Shown one piece after another: positions 1 to 10,430 of a stretch of 64,000 nt of DNA. The DNA is taken from positions 7,998,001-8,062,000 of the forward strand of contig JAUCBN010000042.1 in the NCBI GenBank assembly GCA_035048815.1, in the 5' to 3' direction. Below the pieces are notes generated by a model that was not told the origin of the DNA, did not search any database, and was given only the letters and a program-made list of their open reading frames with translations. Origin of the DNA: Abelmoschus esculentus. Taxonomy: Eukaryota > Streptophyta > Magnoliopsida > Malvales > Malvaceae. Position numbers and translations under genes: made by a program. Position 1 is the first letter of the stretch, and each line of letters opens with the position of its first letter.

Positions 1-1560
1 TGGATTGAACCCTGGAGTTGTTACACCAAAGATAGAGGCAACCCACTTTAAACTCAAACCTGTGTTGTTCAATATGCTTAATACTATTGGACAATTTAGT
101 GGGGCTACAACAGAAGATGCCAGGCAACATCTCAAATCCTTCATGGAAGTATGCAACTCTTTCAAAATTCAAGGACTTCATGAAGACATTTTGAGGTTAA
201 ACTTTTCCCCTATTCACTGAGGGATAGGGCCAAAACCTGGTTGAATAGCATTCCGACAGGATCAATTGGATCTTAGAATGAACTCTGCCGAGAATTCATT
301 ACGCGATTTAACCCTACAAATTTATATAATCGAATCCACAATGAAATTACTTCTTTTAGACAAGCTGATGACGAACCTATATACGAGGCTTAGGAACGTT
401 ACAGAGAGTTACTGAACAAATGTCCACTGCATGGATTTGCACTATGGACGCAAGTAACCATGTTCTATAATGCTATCAATGACCCGACAAGGATGATGTT
501 GGACGCCTCGGCAAATGGCACACTCTTTGACAAGGCTCCAGAAGAAGCTATAGAGATTCTAAACAAACTCGCAAGGAACGGTTTCCAATTTCCTACTTCT
601 AGGCGAGAAGGATTAAGACGCCAAGCCACAGTGAATGAACTAGAATCCAACAATTCAGTGGTAGCACAGTTAGCATCCATAACCAAGATGGTTCAAAACA
701 TGCAAGTACAGCAAAATACTCATAAGGTAAAAGTAGTAAATTCTTTCGAGTATATTCAAGACGAGGAATCTGGTTTCTATGTGGGTAATTACAACTGGAA
801 CAACAATATGATGTCAAACACATACAATCCGACATGAAAAAGGCATCCAAATTTTTCATGGAGCAATCATAACAATGCTTTGAACCCCACCAACCAAACC
901 TCAAGTTACCAAAATTCACTACCACAGTAACAGATACAACAGTCACTACCGCAGCAGCAGTTACAACAGCAGTAGCCTATGAATTCTTTTGAGAATACTC
1001 TCAAGGCCTTCATCATGAAAATTGAATCATATATGGCTGAGAACATTAGTTTCATGAAGTGGACTGATGACTTCATGAATAGAACAGAGATGAGACTGCA
1101 AAATCAAGAAGCTGCTATAAAATCATTGGAAACCCAAGTTGGTCAATTTGCTCAAAGACAAAATACTAGACAACAGGGGGGACTACCTAGCAATACTGAA
1201 GTTGCTAAGGGAATGGGCCATGAACAATGCAAAGCAATCACAACAAGAAGTGGTCTACAACTTAAGGAGACAATGGGCAAGTCAGCAACCAAAGTTCCAT
1301 CGGCAATATAAGAGGAAATAGACAATGAGGACTTGAATGCTGAATAGACTGAACACGAGGAAACTACCCCAGCAGAGAGCTCGGCAGCACCTGCACTACC
1401 TGCCGAGACAGCAAGAAACATAATGGATCCAGGTATTAAATTCCAAACCAATGAGACTTGGAAGAGATGAGACCACCACCACATTTCCCACAAAGGTTGA
1501 TAAAATAGAAACAAGATCACTAGTTTAAGAAGTTCCTATATATTCTAAAGCAAGTCCACA
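1..1560 (+). pseudogene. gag: Ath1 gag (capsid) remnant, broken
   Basis: The translated text aligns closely with the Ath2 gag in the same window (29908-28158): the DARQHLKSFMEVCNSFK stretch, the EF.TRFNP motif and the later FMNRTEMRLQNQEAAIKSLETQVGQFAQRQN segment. Gag forms the virus-like particle that packages the element RNA. The first ~78 residues (by comparison with Ath2) are off the edge. The frame is interrupted by many stops. Several are tryptophan codons turned to TAG or TGA (near 274, 391 and 835) and others are glutamine-type codons turned to TAA. No intact protein can be made. Confidence 0.85.
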
Positions 1561-1565
1561 TCAAG

Positions 1566-2310
1566 TTGCCATTTGTGGAGGCAATTGAACAGATGCCCAA
1601 CTATGCTAAATTCTTGAAAGACATTGTGTCTAAAAGAAAGAAGCTAGGTGAGTTTGAGACAGTGGCAGCAACTAAAGGGTGCATGGCAATGCTGCACAAT
1701 CGCATGCCACCCAAACTGAAAGATCCTAGATGCTTTACCATACCTTGTGCGATTGATAATAATTATGAAGGAAAGACACTATGTGACTTAGGAGCAAGCG
1801 TTAATCTCATGCCCAAATCGGTTTTTCAAAAGCTTGGGATAGAAAGGGCAAAGCTTGCAATAGTGCTGCTCCAACTTCCGGATATATCCTATGTGCATCC
1901 TGAAGGAAAGATAAAGGATATATTGGTAAGGGTAGACAAGTTTATTTTCCCTATTGACTTTCTTGTCCTTGATTGTAAAGCCGACGATAATGCACCGATC
2001 ATCCTAGAAAGACCTTTCGTTGCTATTAGATGAACTTTAATAGATGTGGAGAATAGAGAATTGGCAATGAGGGACAACGACCAACAAGTTAAACTCAATG
2101 CATTCCACAATTTGGAAAAATTGATGGTCCAAAAGAGTGCAAAGCCCTCCACACAACAGATGCAGACACCAAAGTATCCTGCCTAGGCAACACGCTCGGC
2201 AGATTATTTGGTAAGAGAATTAAGCCCAAGGTGGAGGCAGAAAATACAGAAGGGACTGGCCAACAAGAGATGACCAATTTGGGAGATGCATTCACATGTA
2301 CTCCACCAGT
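1566..2310 (+). pseudogene. Ath1 retropepsin-like aspartic protease and C-terminal linker, broken
   Basis: A 155-residue open stretch begins MPFVEAIEQMP and carries the protease active-site motif DLGASVNLMP at residue 74, the plant Athila form of DTG/DSG. The flap and C-terminal part (PIILERPF.A) ends at a stop at 2031, where Ath2 has the glycine/threonine version of the same segment. The text then continues as the linker that in Ath2 leads to RT, but runs into stops before 2310 and no RT follows. The protease would cleave Gag-Pol in the particle. Here it is nonfunctional by truncation, although the catalytic Asp is kept. Confidence 0.85.
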
Positions 2311-2788
2311 AACATAATCTCTTCACTTTTACTTTCTTTATTATATTAAGATTAGTTTTAATTTAGGATTTTTGTGTTTATTTTATTTTCAGTATTTTTT
2401 ATATTTTTGTTTAATTTTTCTTTAGGACAATAAAATCAAGAATAAAAGATAAATAGTTCATAAAAAGAATTTAGTCGAGGCAGTAAACACTGTCAGAAGC
2501 CGCAGCAGTTCCAACAGGCAGAAATAGTGTAACAACTATCTGTTGAGTTTTCCGTCGTGGTAGTAAATGCTAACGGGCAGTAAATTCAAAACAGCTACAA
2601 AATGGCTAGTGTTAAAATGGTCACACTGCCAAGGCCAATATAAGGAGCATCCTTCTGTTGAACTATTCACTCTTGTATTTCTTGAATTCTTTAGCATTCT
2701 ACTCAATATTGCTCTCACAATACTCTCATAAATCTTCTTGAAATTTTTAGAATCTTTCACCAAGACTCTCAATCTTTACAAATCATCA
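2311..2788 (+). promoter_or_regulatory. Ath1 protease-ORF3 intergenic region with TATA box and possible splice acceptor
   Basis: This non-coding stretch lies between the end of the protease linker and the ORF3 start codon. It holds a pyrimidine-rich run ending TTTCTTTAG at 2425, which could serve as a 3' splice site, and a TATAAG box at 2639-2644 in the context GGCCAATATAAGG, about 145 bases upstream of the ORF3 ATG at 2789. Ath3 has a better TATAAATA in the equivalent place (57498-57505). Whether ORF3 is expressed by splicing or from an internal promoter is inference. Confidence 0.4.
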
Positions 2789-4670
2789 ATGGCAGCATAC
2801 ACTAGATTTGCCCCCGCCAATGTTGCAGAAAGATTCAATAGATCTTTTGTCGCTCGACAGTTGTGGGAAGAGCAAGGATTCCAACTCAGTAAGGAGGAAA
2901 ACTTTGGTATCGACAATTACTTGATAGACAAGATTAAATATCAAGAATGAGAGATATTCTATCTATAACCTCCCCAAGAAAATGCCACCATAATGAGAGA
3001 ATTTTATGCACATGGGCCGAGCAAGGACAATCTCTTTGTCCACTGCCGTGGCAAGCCTGTCCGACTTGACGCCAAGGCAATTAACGAATTTTATGGCCTC
3101 ATCCCCATCAGTGATAGGCATGCTGAATTCATGGACGACATCACCACCTAGGACTACGAATTGATTAAAGACAACCTCTGTTACAACAACACACCATGGG
3201 AAACCGGTGCCCATAGAGGTTCTGTGACGAGGTAAAGTTTTAAGCCCGAGGCCAAATTGTGGTGTACATTTGTCAAGATATGACTCATCCCTACCTCCCA
3301 CAACAGCATAGTTGATCGCAAAAGATTGTTGCTGATCCAATCAATCATCAACAAGAGGAACATCAATGTTGGAGAGATCATCCTACGCAAAATTCATAAT
3401 TGTGGTAAGAAGGAACGTGGACCTTTATACTTCTCATGTTTAATATCTGGTTTGCGTATTGTTGTAGGAGTACCAGTTGAAGACACGATGGAATACACAC
3501 CAACTAGGCAAGGATGGACTAGATAATTCTACCATAGAGTGATGCAGATCACGCAGGCAGAACCTGTCCAGGCAACACCATAGCAGTTCACTGCTGACTT
3601 CACTACCAAAACTCAATATACGACAGAGATGCCTAGAACTACCGAAGCCCCTGCCGTAGCAAACCCTTACCAAGAAATTCTACAGAGGATGAAAGCCATG
3701 GACCTTTGCCAACAAAGATATATGGAATACCAAAGAGACTTCAACAACACTCTCGCCCAGATGATGATGCAGAACTTCCCAAACTAAGGGCTCAATTCCC
3801 AGAATTCCCTACCAACATGTTTGTCACAGCAACGCCCTACACAGAAACCACTCCAGCCCCAGGGCTGAGACTATTTTTTACCTCCAAACCGCAACAGCAA
3901 TTCAATGCAGCTGGCCCATCTAGAGCAGCAGACGCTACCGCGGCATCATCCGCAAGCAGAAGACCTTCAAAGCGAAGGGGAGTCTTCAACACTCCAACAA
4001 TATCTCCAATCTCAATGGGCAATCTATCGGCTGAGATAGATGCCTATGTTCATCAGAGCTCATCCACTACCGAACCTAGCATCCAGCATTCTGGGGCAGA
4101 TGTAACCCCCTTAGCCCGACCTAGATGGAACCGGCACTAATGGGTCACACGGGGAATACCGAACCAAACCCGTAAAGGTTTCATTCGATAAACAACCCTA
4201 AAAACTGATATATTTTTTTTATCTTTCCTAGATGCATAGTTATGTTGCTACATGTATTGATCTCATACAAAGCTTTAACGGAAGCAGTCTGTTCACAAAC
4301 GAGTATCCGATTAAACACTTAAGAGAATTAAGGAATAAAACGTAAAACTTTCAAATTCTATTAATAAAGTGTAAATTCTTATCATCAAAGTTCAATTAAA
4401 CACATAAGTATTCTTTACAGTAAATTTCAAGTCAAACGGATCATTCTAACATCATCAATTGCATATTTCTCTAGTTTAAGGACCAAAATGTAAATCTTCT
4501 AAATTACAAGGACTTCATCAAAATTAAGTTAAACATCTTGAAATTAAATCAAATTTATGTATTCATGTAAAATTTCAGCTCAAAATAACATCTGTAGGTA
4601 CCCTAATTGATCAAAAGAAGATATTCGGGACTAAAGTATAATTTCCAGTAACTATCAATTCCTGGTAGTC

Positions 4671-4865
4671 AAAGGTTTCGAAACCTCTCACAAGGTTTCG
4701 AAACATTTTTTAAAAGGTTTTAAAACTTCCCTGAAGGTTTCGAAACTTTTCGCATCCAGTAACTTTCCAGAATTGAAATTACCCGCAAGGTTTCGAAACC
4801 TTCCTGAAGGTTTCAAAACTATTTGACAAAAGTTTCGGAACCTTCACTAAGGTTTCGAAACTTTG
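4671..4865. repeat. Array of 12-bp palindromes GGTTTCGAAACC in a Big LTR
   Basis: Eight spaced copies of GGTTTCGAAACC or a one- to two-base variant occur in about 195 bp. Several variants have lost the central CpG (TTTTAAAA, TTTCAAAA), as expected from cytosine deamination. The same array occurs in Big1 LTRs (9237-9411 and 17352-17547) and, in altered form, in the 45859-49383 solo LTR, but is absent from Big2. Confidence 0.85.
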
Positions 4866-5624
4866 GGTCTGGAACCCAAAAGTTCCGTCACACTAAGTGA
4901 ACACTAACGTCTCAATACACAACCATTAATTGCTACCGCTATATGCATAAATCCTAAGCATAATTAACAACATATGACACATGATTTTCAACGTCAAGAG
5001 CATCAAGCAAACTATAGGCATGCTACCTAGAACACGATTAAAAACATAACAATCATACAAGAACATGCTTCAACAATCCAAACAATTTCATAGTCCATCA
5101 ATTAACATTCAAGCAACATAAGTCTTATTTCAACATAATCCAAAGTCTAAGTACACACTAAACCAAAGTCTAAGTACACACTCCTCACATAGGTTGGGTT
5201 ACACATTGCCAAGCCTCATCTTATTTGCCAAAAACATACCGAATTTGAAGTAACTTTTCCCCTTATTTTCCTTGCTCTGAATGAAGCCTCAAGTGCCTTT
5301 ATTTTTCTGCAAGGATGAAAAGAGAGCTCAAGCAAACATGCTTAGTGAGGAAGCTCTGCACAAGATCATCATTGCATCTATTTAAAACCATAATTAAACC
5401 ACAATTTGCAATGCATCACTAAATCATGCATGCTAACATCTCATGTTCATGTTCTTTAAAATCAAATGTTTCCTTATGTTTTCTCAACCTTATCAAAACA
5501 ATTTATAAATGATGCACAACGTCCTCTTTAAATTCATGTATGTATATTGGCATACTAGTGACCACTTAATATGAACCTTGAGTTCACCGAATACACGGAT
5601 CGATTGTTAGAGACCATTATCTCG

Positions 5625-5770
5625 TCATGACACGAAGTCACCATTGACATGACAAGAAGTCACCATTATAGCACTACCACGCACGATTAGACACATAGTC
5701 ACCCTTGTTACGTGTAGGCGGCTCTACCACGCACGATTGGACACGAAGTCACCCTTGTTACATGTAGGAA
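5625..5770. repeat. Minisatellite with AAGTCACC core in a Big LTR
   Basis: Two units of a 22-bp repeat (core CACGAAGTCACCATTGACAT) are followed by two units of a ~45-bp repeat containing GGACACGAAGTCACCCTTG. Both unit types share ACA..AAGTCACC. Copy number varies among all Big LTRs in the window. Confidence 0.8.
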
Positions 5771-7817
5771 ATATTTTGTATTCTCAACATTATTTATAGT
5801 GCACTTAAGACAATCCTAATGATATGTCATTCGTATTCGAATCTAAAGTTAGTGTCACTAAGCCAATATCATAATCAAATGTGCATGATAACTTGTTGCT
5901 CATAATGCATGCATAATATGTTCAACAAATGAACCAAAAGCCATGCCCAAAGGCACCATCATATGTAAGGCAATTAACCATATTGTATTCCAAATCATTT
6001 CTCATAATTTTTTTTCCATAATCATGGATGCTTGATAAACTATGCATTTCAACAAGTATTACCCATGCATGCACCAATTCAAATCATGTTCATGTATTTC
6101 CAAAAATCTCATTGCATTACTAACATTAATGCCTTTACCGAATGTAGCCGAAACTCATGTTGTTATATCAAAAACATTTATTTTACTTACTCTTGAACAA
6201 TGGAAAGTTTTCACACTCTTCCATAGTCCCCAAAATAGAACCGTACCAAACGCGATTCGCTTTAAGTCCGAAAACACTCACCGACAAGCAAAACGAGCTT
6301 TCGCCGATATCCCGATGACCACGCCAACGCACCAGCACTCAAGCACCTTCTTTTACCTCTTCTACAACATTAAAAACAGAGCATTTTCACATCTTTACAT
6401 GCTCAAACCAACAGCAATATCCGATCATCACAAAACTACCGAAAACTTAGCCGAAAGGACCGTAAACTAAGCCGAAACGTATCCGAACAACATCAGCCCA
6501 AAACCTAAATGAATCTAACATCTAATCCACGCCAATTATGAACCTAAAACACATCCAAACCATCCTTATATCTCCAGCAACTTTAAAACACCTAAAACAG
6601 CCCCTAAAACAACTGAAAAACACCTTAAAACAAACTGATTGCATTATTACGGGATTAATTTAATGTGCCATCAATTGAAAACTCAATTAATCATTTAATT
6701 GACATAATAACATAATTAAATCCATCTAATTACAGCATTGAATGATATCTAAAACGATTTCACAAAAACATTCACAATATCATTAGATCTAGCATTGAAA
6801 ACATAAAATCAAGTTTTATTAAAGGATTAGAAAGCTAATACTTGGGAATTTCAATAAAGAACCTTAGAAAAGAGTTAAAATCCAATAAATTACCTGTGAG
6901 ATCTATTCACCGAAAAGATAAAATTTTCTCTTCTTGATTTCTTGCAAATTGGTGTTGATTTGATAAAATTGATGGTTAGGTTTTGTAAAGAATGGAAAGA
7001 TGATTAAAATGAAGTAATCTTTGTGAAAAAGATGCAAAAATCAGCAAGGAATTGAAGAAAAGAGATGAAGGAAAATGGAGAAAAAATGTAGTTAAGTGAG
7101 AAAGTGATTATCATCTTTAATTAAACTAATTAAAAAGCATTTTGGTGAATAAATCATTATTAAAAATTAAATTGGGTTTATGCCCCTATAAGGATTCTAG
7201 TATAGCTTGTTTTTCAATTTAGTCACTAAAAATTACAATTTCTGAAAATTACAATTAAATCCTCCATTATTTTCCAAAAATTACAAATTGGTCACTTGTG
7301 CATAATTAAGCATAATTAAAAATCAATATAAAGTTCAAATTTTGAAACATCTTTTTTTAATATTTTTAAACCATATTCCAGAATTATTACTTTTCTAATT
7401 AAAAATATTCTTATTTTGTATTTCCCCGGAATAATGAACTAGAGAACCCGATTCGACCCAATTCAAATTTTCCTAACTATAGCCCAAACTACTAACCCCA
7501 AAACCGGGATGTTACAGCAGATCCAGAGATTGAAGGCGGCACATAGATCATGGACACTAAAGATGAAGGAGGAGAAGAAGTCAATGCCCCAATGAAACGG
7601 GCAACACCAACGAGAGTTCAGCCACCGAGAAGAGCAAAGCCATCACCATCTGTAAGGGCAAAACAATCAGTAGCTAGACCAAGGAGACAAATTGTGGAAG
7701 AGAGTTCTTCCAAATCATAATAATCTTTTATTCTTATTGCTCATATAAATTTTTTTTTTACCTGCTTATATTTTTTTACCTGTTTATATTTTTTTACCTA
7801 CTGCCTGCCCTTAAATT

Positions 7818-7852
7818 AAGCACTAAGGACAATGCTTGGTTTGAGTTTGGGG
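7818..7852 (+). promoter_or_regulatory. Upstream AGGA-loop hairpin with polypurine-like tract (Ath1)
   Basis: An 8-bp stem with two mismatches (AAGCACTA / CAATGCTT) closes on an AGGA loop and is followed by TTTGAGTTTGGGG at 7840-7852. That tract nearly repeats the real polypurine tract at 8621-8635. The Ath2 counterpart has a perfect stem. Confidence 0.6.
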
Positions 7853-8198
7853 TTTTAGCCACTGTCGAGGCAATCTACTGCCGCGACCTTGCCATAAAAA
7901 AGAAGGTTTTTAGTGATAAAATTTTTTGTTTTATGTCCACCACTTTACTTGAAACTGCAGCCATACTCTTACACTGCTCTTCATCAGTATTTTCTTCGTT
8001 TACTCTTGAAGGCAATAGAAATCTTTCTCCTTACCATAGTTAGGATCTGTTTTGAAGGCTTAATTCTAGGATACTTAAGGAGAAAAACTTAGAAGCTTAC
8101 TATAAGGTTAAACTTTAAAACACTTTTGGGACTTGTTTGGCTATAAGAATTATTTTAATGAACTTAGGTGATAAAGACTTAGATCTTTGGAAAGGTGA

Positions 8199-8349
8199 CT
8201 AGAGGTGCCTATAACCAGCTCTAGGAAACACTCTTCTTCATGCTAGAGGTGCCTGGAATTGACTCTAGTATGCATAAAAGAATAACAAAAGAAACAAGGA
8301 GATAAAAAGAAGAAAACACAATACTTGAGGTGCCCAAAATTGGCTCAAG
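8199..8349 (+). promoter_or_regulatory. Triple hairpin cluster (6-bp stem, 14-nt loop) in Ath1 3' UTR
   Basis: There are three hairpins: CTAGAG/CTCTAG at 8199-8224, CTAGAG/CTCTAG at 8243-8268, and CTTGAG/CTCAAG at 8324-8349. Each encloses exactly 14 nt beginning GTGCC. The second extends to 10 bp (CATGCTAGAG with CTCTAGTATG, one G-U). Hairpin 3 changes both sides of its stem relative to hairpins 1 and 2. Function is unknown. Confidence 0.7.
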
Positions 8350-8599
8350 GAATTGTTATTATAAAAAGAGTACATTAAATCCAAGTCTATTTGTCTTGAA
8401 CTTAGAGTTTATCTAAGACGGCCTTTAATCAAACTTGTCTACAAAAACGCACACACACACTAGCCTTATAGTTTGTCTTCGAGGTACACCCTTAGGTAAC
8501 CGAAAGGTTAAGTCTAAAGAATAGATATATTTATGGTGGGGAGAATAAATGGAAACATAAGACCAAGAGAGAATAGAGTTTGACAAATTGATGGTTTGC

Positions 8600-8637
8600 A
8601 TTGCTTGAGGACAAGCAATAGTTCGAGTTTGGGGGTG
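8600..8637 (+). promoter_or_regulatory. AGGA-loop hairpin and polypurine tract of Ath1
   Basis: A perfect 8-bp stem ATTGCTTG/CAAGCAAT with loop AGGA (8600-8619) is followed by GAGTTTGGGGGTG directly before the LTR start TGATAAG at 8638. The G-rich run is the expected plus-strand primer (PPT). Confidence 0.75.
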
Positions 8638-8675
8638 TGATAAGTGCTCAACTTACTATCACTTTCTACACTTTT
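8638..8675 (+). repeat. Ath1 3' LTR, first 38 bp
   Basis: The LTR opens TGATAAGTGC right after the PPT and is cut at 8675 by insertion of Big1. The sequence resumes at 20385. The 5-bp target CTTTT is present on both sides of Big1. Confidence 0.85.
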
Positions 8676-9236
8676 TGTAACCCCCTAAGCCCGGCCTAGA
8701 CGAAACCGACACTAACGGGTCACACGGGAATATCAAACTAAACCCACGAAGGTCCGATTCGTTAAACAATCCTAAAAACCGATATATTTTTTTCTAGATG
8801 CATAATTATGTTCCTACTTGTCTTAGTCTCATACAAAGTATTAACGGAAGCAATCTGATCACAAACAAACATTCGATTAAACACTTAAGTGAATTAAGGA
8901 CTAAAACGTAAAACTTTTAAATTCTAATGAAAAAGTAGAAATTCTTTTCATCAAAGTTCAATTAAACATACAAGTATACCTCACGGAAAATTTCAAATCA
9001 AACGGAGCATTCTGACATCATCAATTGCGTGTTTCACTAACTTATGGACCAAAATATAAATCATTCAAATTATAAAGAATTCATCCAAATTGAGTTATCC
9101 ATCTTGAAATTTAATCAACTTTATGCATCCATATGAAATTTCAGCTCAAAATAACATCTGTAGATACCCTAATTGAACAAAGAAAAATATTTAGGACTAA
9201 AATGCAATTTCCAGCAACTATCATTTCCTAGCAGCC

Positions 9237-9411
9237 AAAGGTTTCGAAACCTTCCATAAAGGTTTCGAAACTTTATGTAAAAGGTTTCGAAACTTCCATG
9301 AAAGTTTCGAAACTTTTCGCGTACAGTAAGGTTCCACAATCGAAATTGCCCGCAAGGTTTCGAAACCTTCCGTAAAGGTTTCGAAACTGTTTGACAAAGG
9401 TTTCGAAACTT
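9237..9411. repeat. GGTTTCGAAACC palindrome array, Big1 3' LTR
   Basis: Seven spaced units occur, most keeping the central TTCGAA, so less decayed than the array at 4671-4865. Confidence 0.85.
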
Positions 9412-10204
9412 GATGCCTGGAACCTAAAATTCAGTCACACTATATGAATTCAACCGACTCAAGACACAACCATTAGTCACTCACAACTACATGCATAATT
9501 CCTAACCATAAAAACAACATAAAACACACCAACATTAACATCAAGAACCTCAAATAACCTATAGGCATGCTTCCTAAAATATGGTTAGAAATAAGGATGT
9601 CCATGCTTGTGTAAGTGTACATGCTTTCTTTGATAAGGTTTAAAATAAAGAACAATCATGTATACTCATGCTTTAGGCAATCCAAAACATTATTACATTC
9701 CAACAACAATAGCTCAAGCAAAATATAGTCTCTTTACAAGTCTAAAACCAAGTAGTACACTCACTCTACTATGAGATTGGTTTACACATTGCCAAGCCCC
9801 AACTTATTTGCTAAAACATACCAACAACTATGTAACTTTTCCCCTTGGTGCTCTTGATCCAAATGCATCCCAAAGATGTCTCTATTGCTCTGCAAAGATG
9901 AAAAAAGAGCTTAAGCACAACATGCTTAATGAGAAAGCTCTAACAAAATCATCTATGCATCAACTTAAAACCATATTTAAACCATAGTTTGCAATGCATT
10001 ATGAAAAACATGCATGCTTAACATTCCACGTTCATGTTTATAATATCAAATCACTTTCTTGAATATCTTCAACATTACCAAAACAATTCATGAATGATGC
10101 ATAATGTTCTCTTTAAATTCATGTATGCATATTGACTTTCATATGATCACTTATTGTGAACCTTAAGTTCACCGAATACGCAGATCCATTGCTAGAGACC
10201 ATTA

Positions 10205-10430
10205 GTCTCGTCATGACACGAAGTCACCATTGACATGACACAAAGTCACCATTGACATGACACAAAGTCACCATTGATATGTCACAAAGTCACCATTGAC
10301 ATAACATAAAGTTACCATTATAGCACTACTACGCACGGTTGGACACATAGTCACCCTTGTTACGTGTAGGCGGCTCTACCACGTACGATTAGACACAAAG
10401 TCACCCTTGTTACATATAGGCAAAATTCTT
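10205..10430. repeat. Compound minisatellite, Big1 3' LTR
   Basis: Five 22-bp units with the core AAGTCACCATTGACATGAC are followed by two longer units with GGACACATAGTCACCCTTG. The partner LTR (18349-18495) has only two of the 22-bp units, so copy number changed after insertion. Confidence 0.85.

Larger units (their letters stand above)
4101..7516 (-). mobile_element. Solo LTR of the Big family inserted in Ath1 ORF3
   Basis: This is a 3416-bp LTR bounded on the + strand by TGTAACCCCC...GATGTTACA and flanked by perfect 5-bp duplications GCAGA (4096-4100 and 7517-7521). The transcription sense is minus, judged from Big2, whose LTR is followed by a tRNA-Met primer site. Removing it and one duplication joins the two halves of Ath1 ORF3 in frame. 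It contains a palindromic TTTCGAAA array (4671-4865) and a short minisatellite (about 5625-5770). It arose by recombination between the two LTRs of a once complete element. Confidence 0.93.
2789..7720 (+). pseudogene. Ath1 ORF3 (plant 'transposon protein' domain in the env-like position), split by a solo LTR
   Basis: The start at 2789 (MAAYTRFAPANVAERFN) is preferred over the in-frame ATG at 2738 because the Ath3 copy begins in the same place. The N-terminal domain (RQLWEEQGF, REFYAHGPS, INEFYGL, FKPEAKLWC) matches the conserved domain found downstream of pol in Athila elements, whose role is not established. A low-complexity Gln/Thr/Ser/Pro-rich C-terminus follows, then a basic tail ending at the TAA at 7718-7720. 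The frame is cut by a solo LTR at 4101-7516 and by stops at 2948, 3150, 3232 and elsewhere. I see no clear signal peptide or transmembrane segment, so calling it an envelope gene would be unsupported. Confidence 0.75.
7721..8637 (+). other. Ath1 3' untranslated region with hairpin module and polypurine tract
   Basis: About 0.9 kb of non-coding sequence lies between the ORF3 stop and the 3' LTR. In order it holds an AGGA-loop hairpin with a PPT-like tract (7818-7852), three 6-bp/14-nt hairpins (8199-8224, 8243-8268, 8324-8349), a short CA run (8449-8460), and a second AGGA-loop hairpin with the true polypurine tract (8600-8637). The same order and similar spacing recur in Ath2 and Ath3. Confidence 0.8.

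Noticed and set aside
2789..4140. Calling Ath1 ORF3 an envelope gene
   Set aside because: It occupies the env position, but no signal peptide, transmembrane segment or fusion peptide could be seen, even allowing for the breaks.
4671..4865. TTTCGAAA array as heat-shock elements
   Set aside because: Heat-shock elements need GAA and TTC separated by two bases; here they are adjacent (TTCGAA) or three apart.
6042..6470. Open frame with relatives at 10881-11216 and 47849-48253, apparently conserved
   Set aside because: All lie antisense within Big LTR copies. Similarity simply reflects LTR homology, frames differ in length, and no domain is recognisable. Not called as genes.
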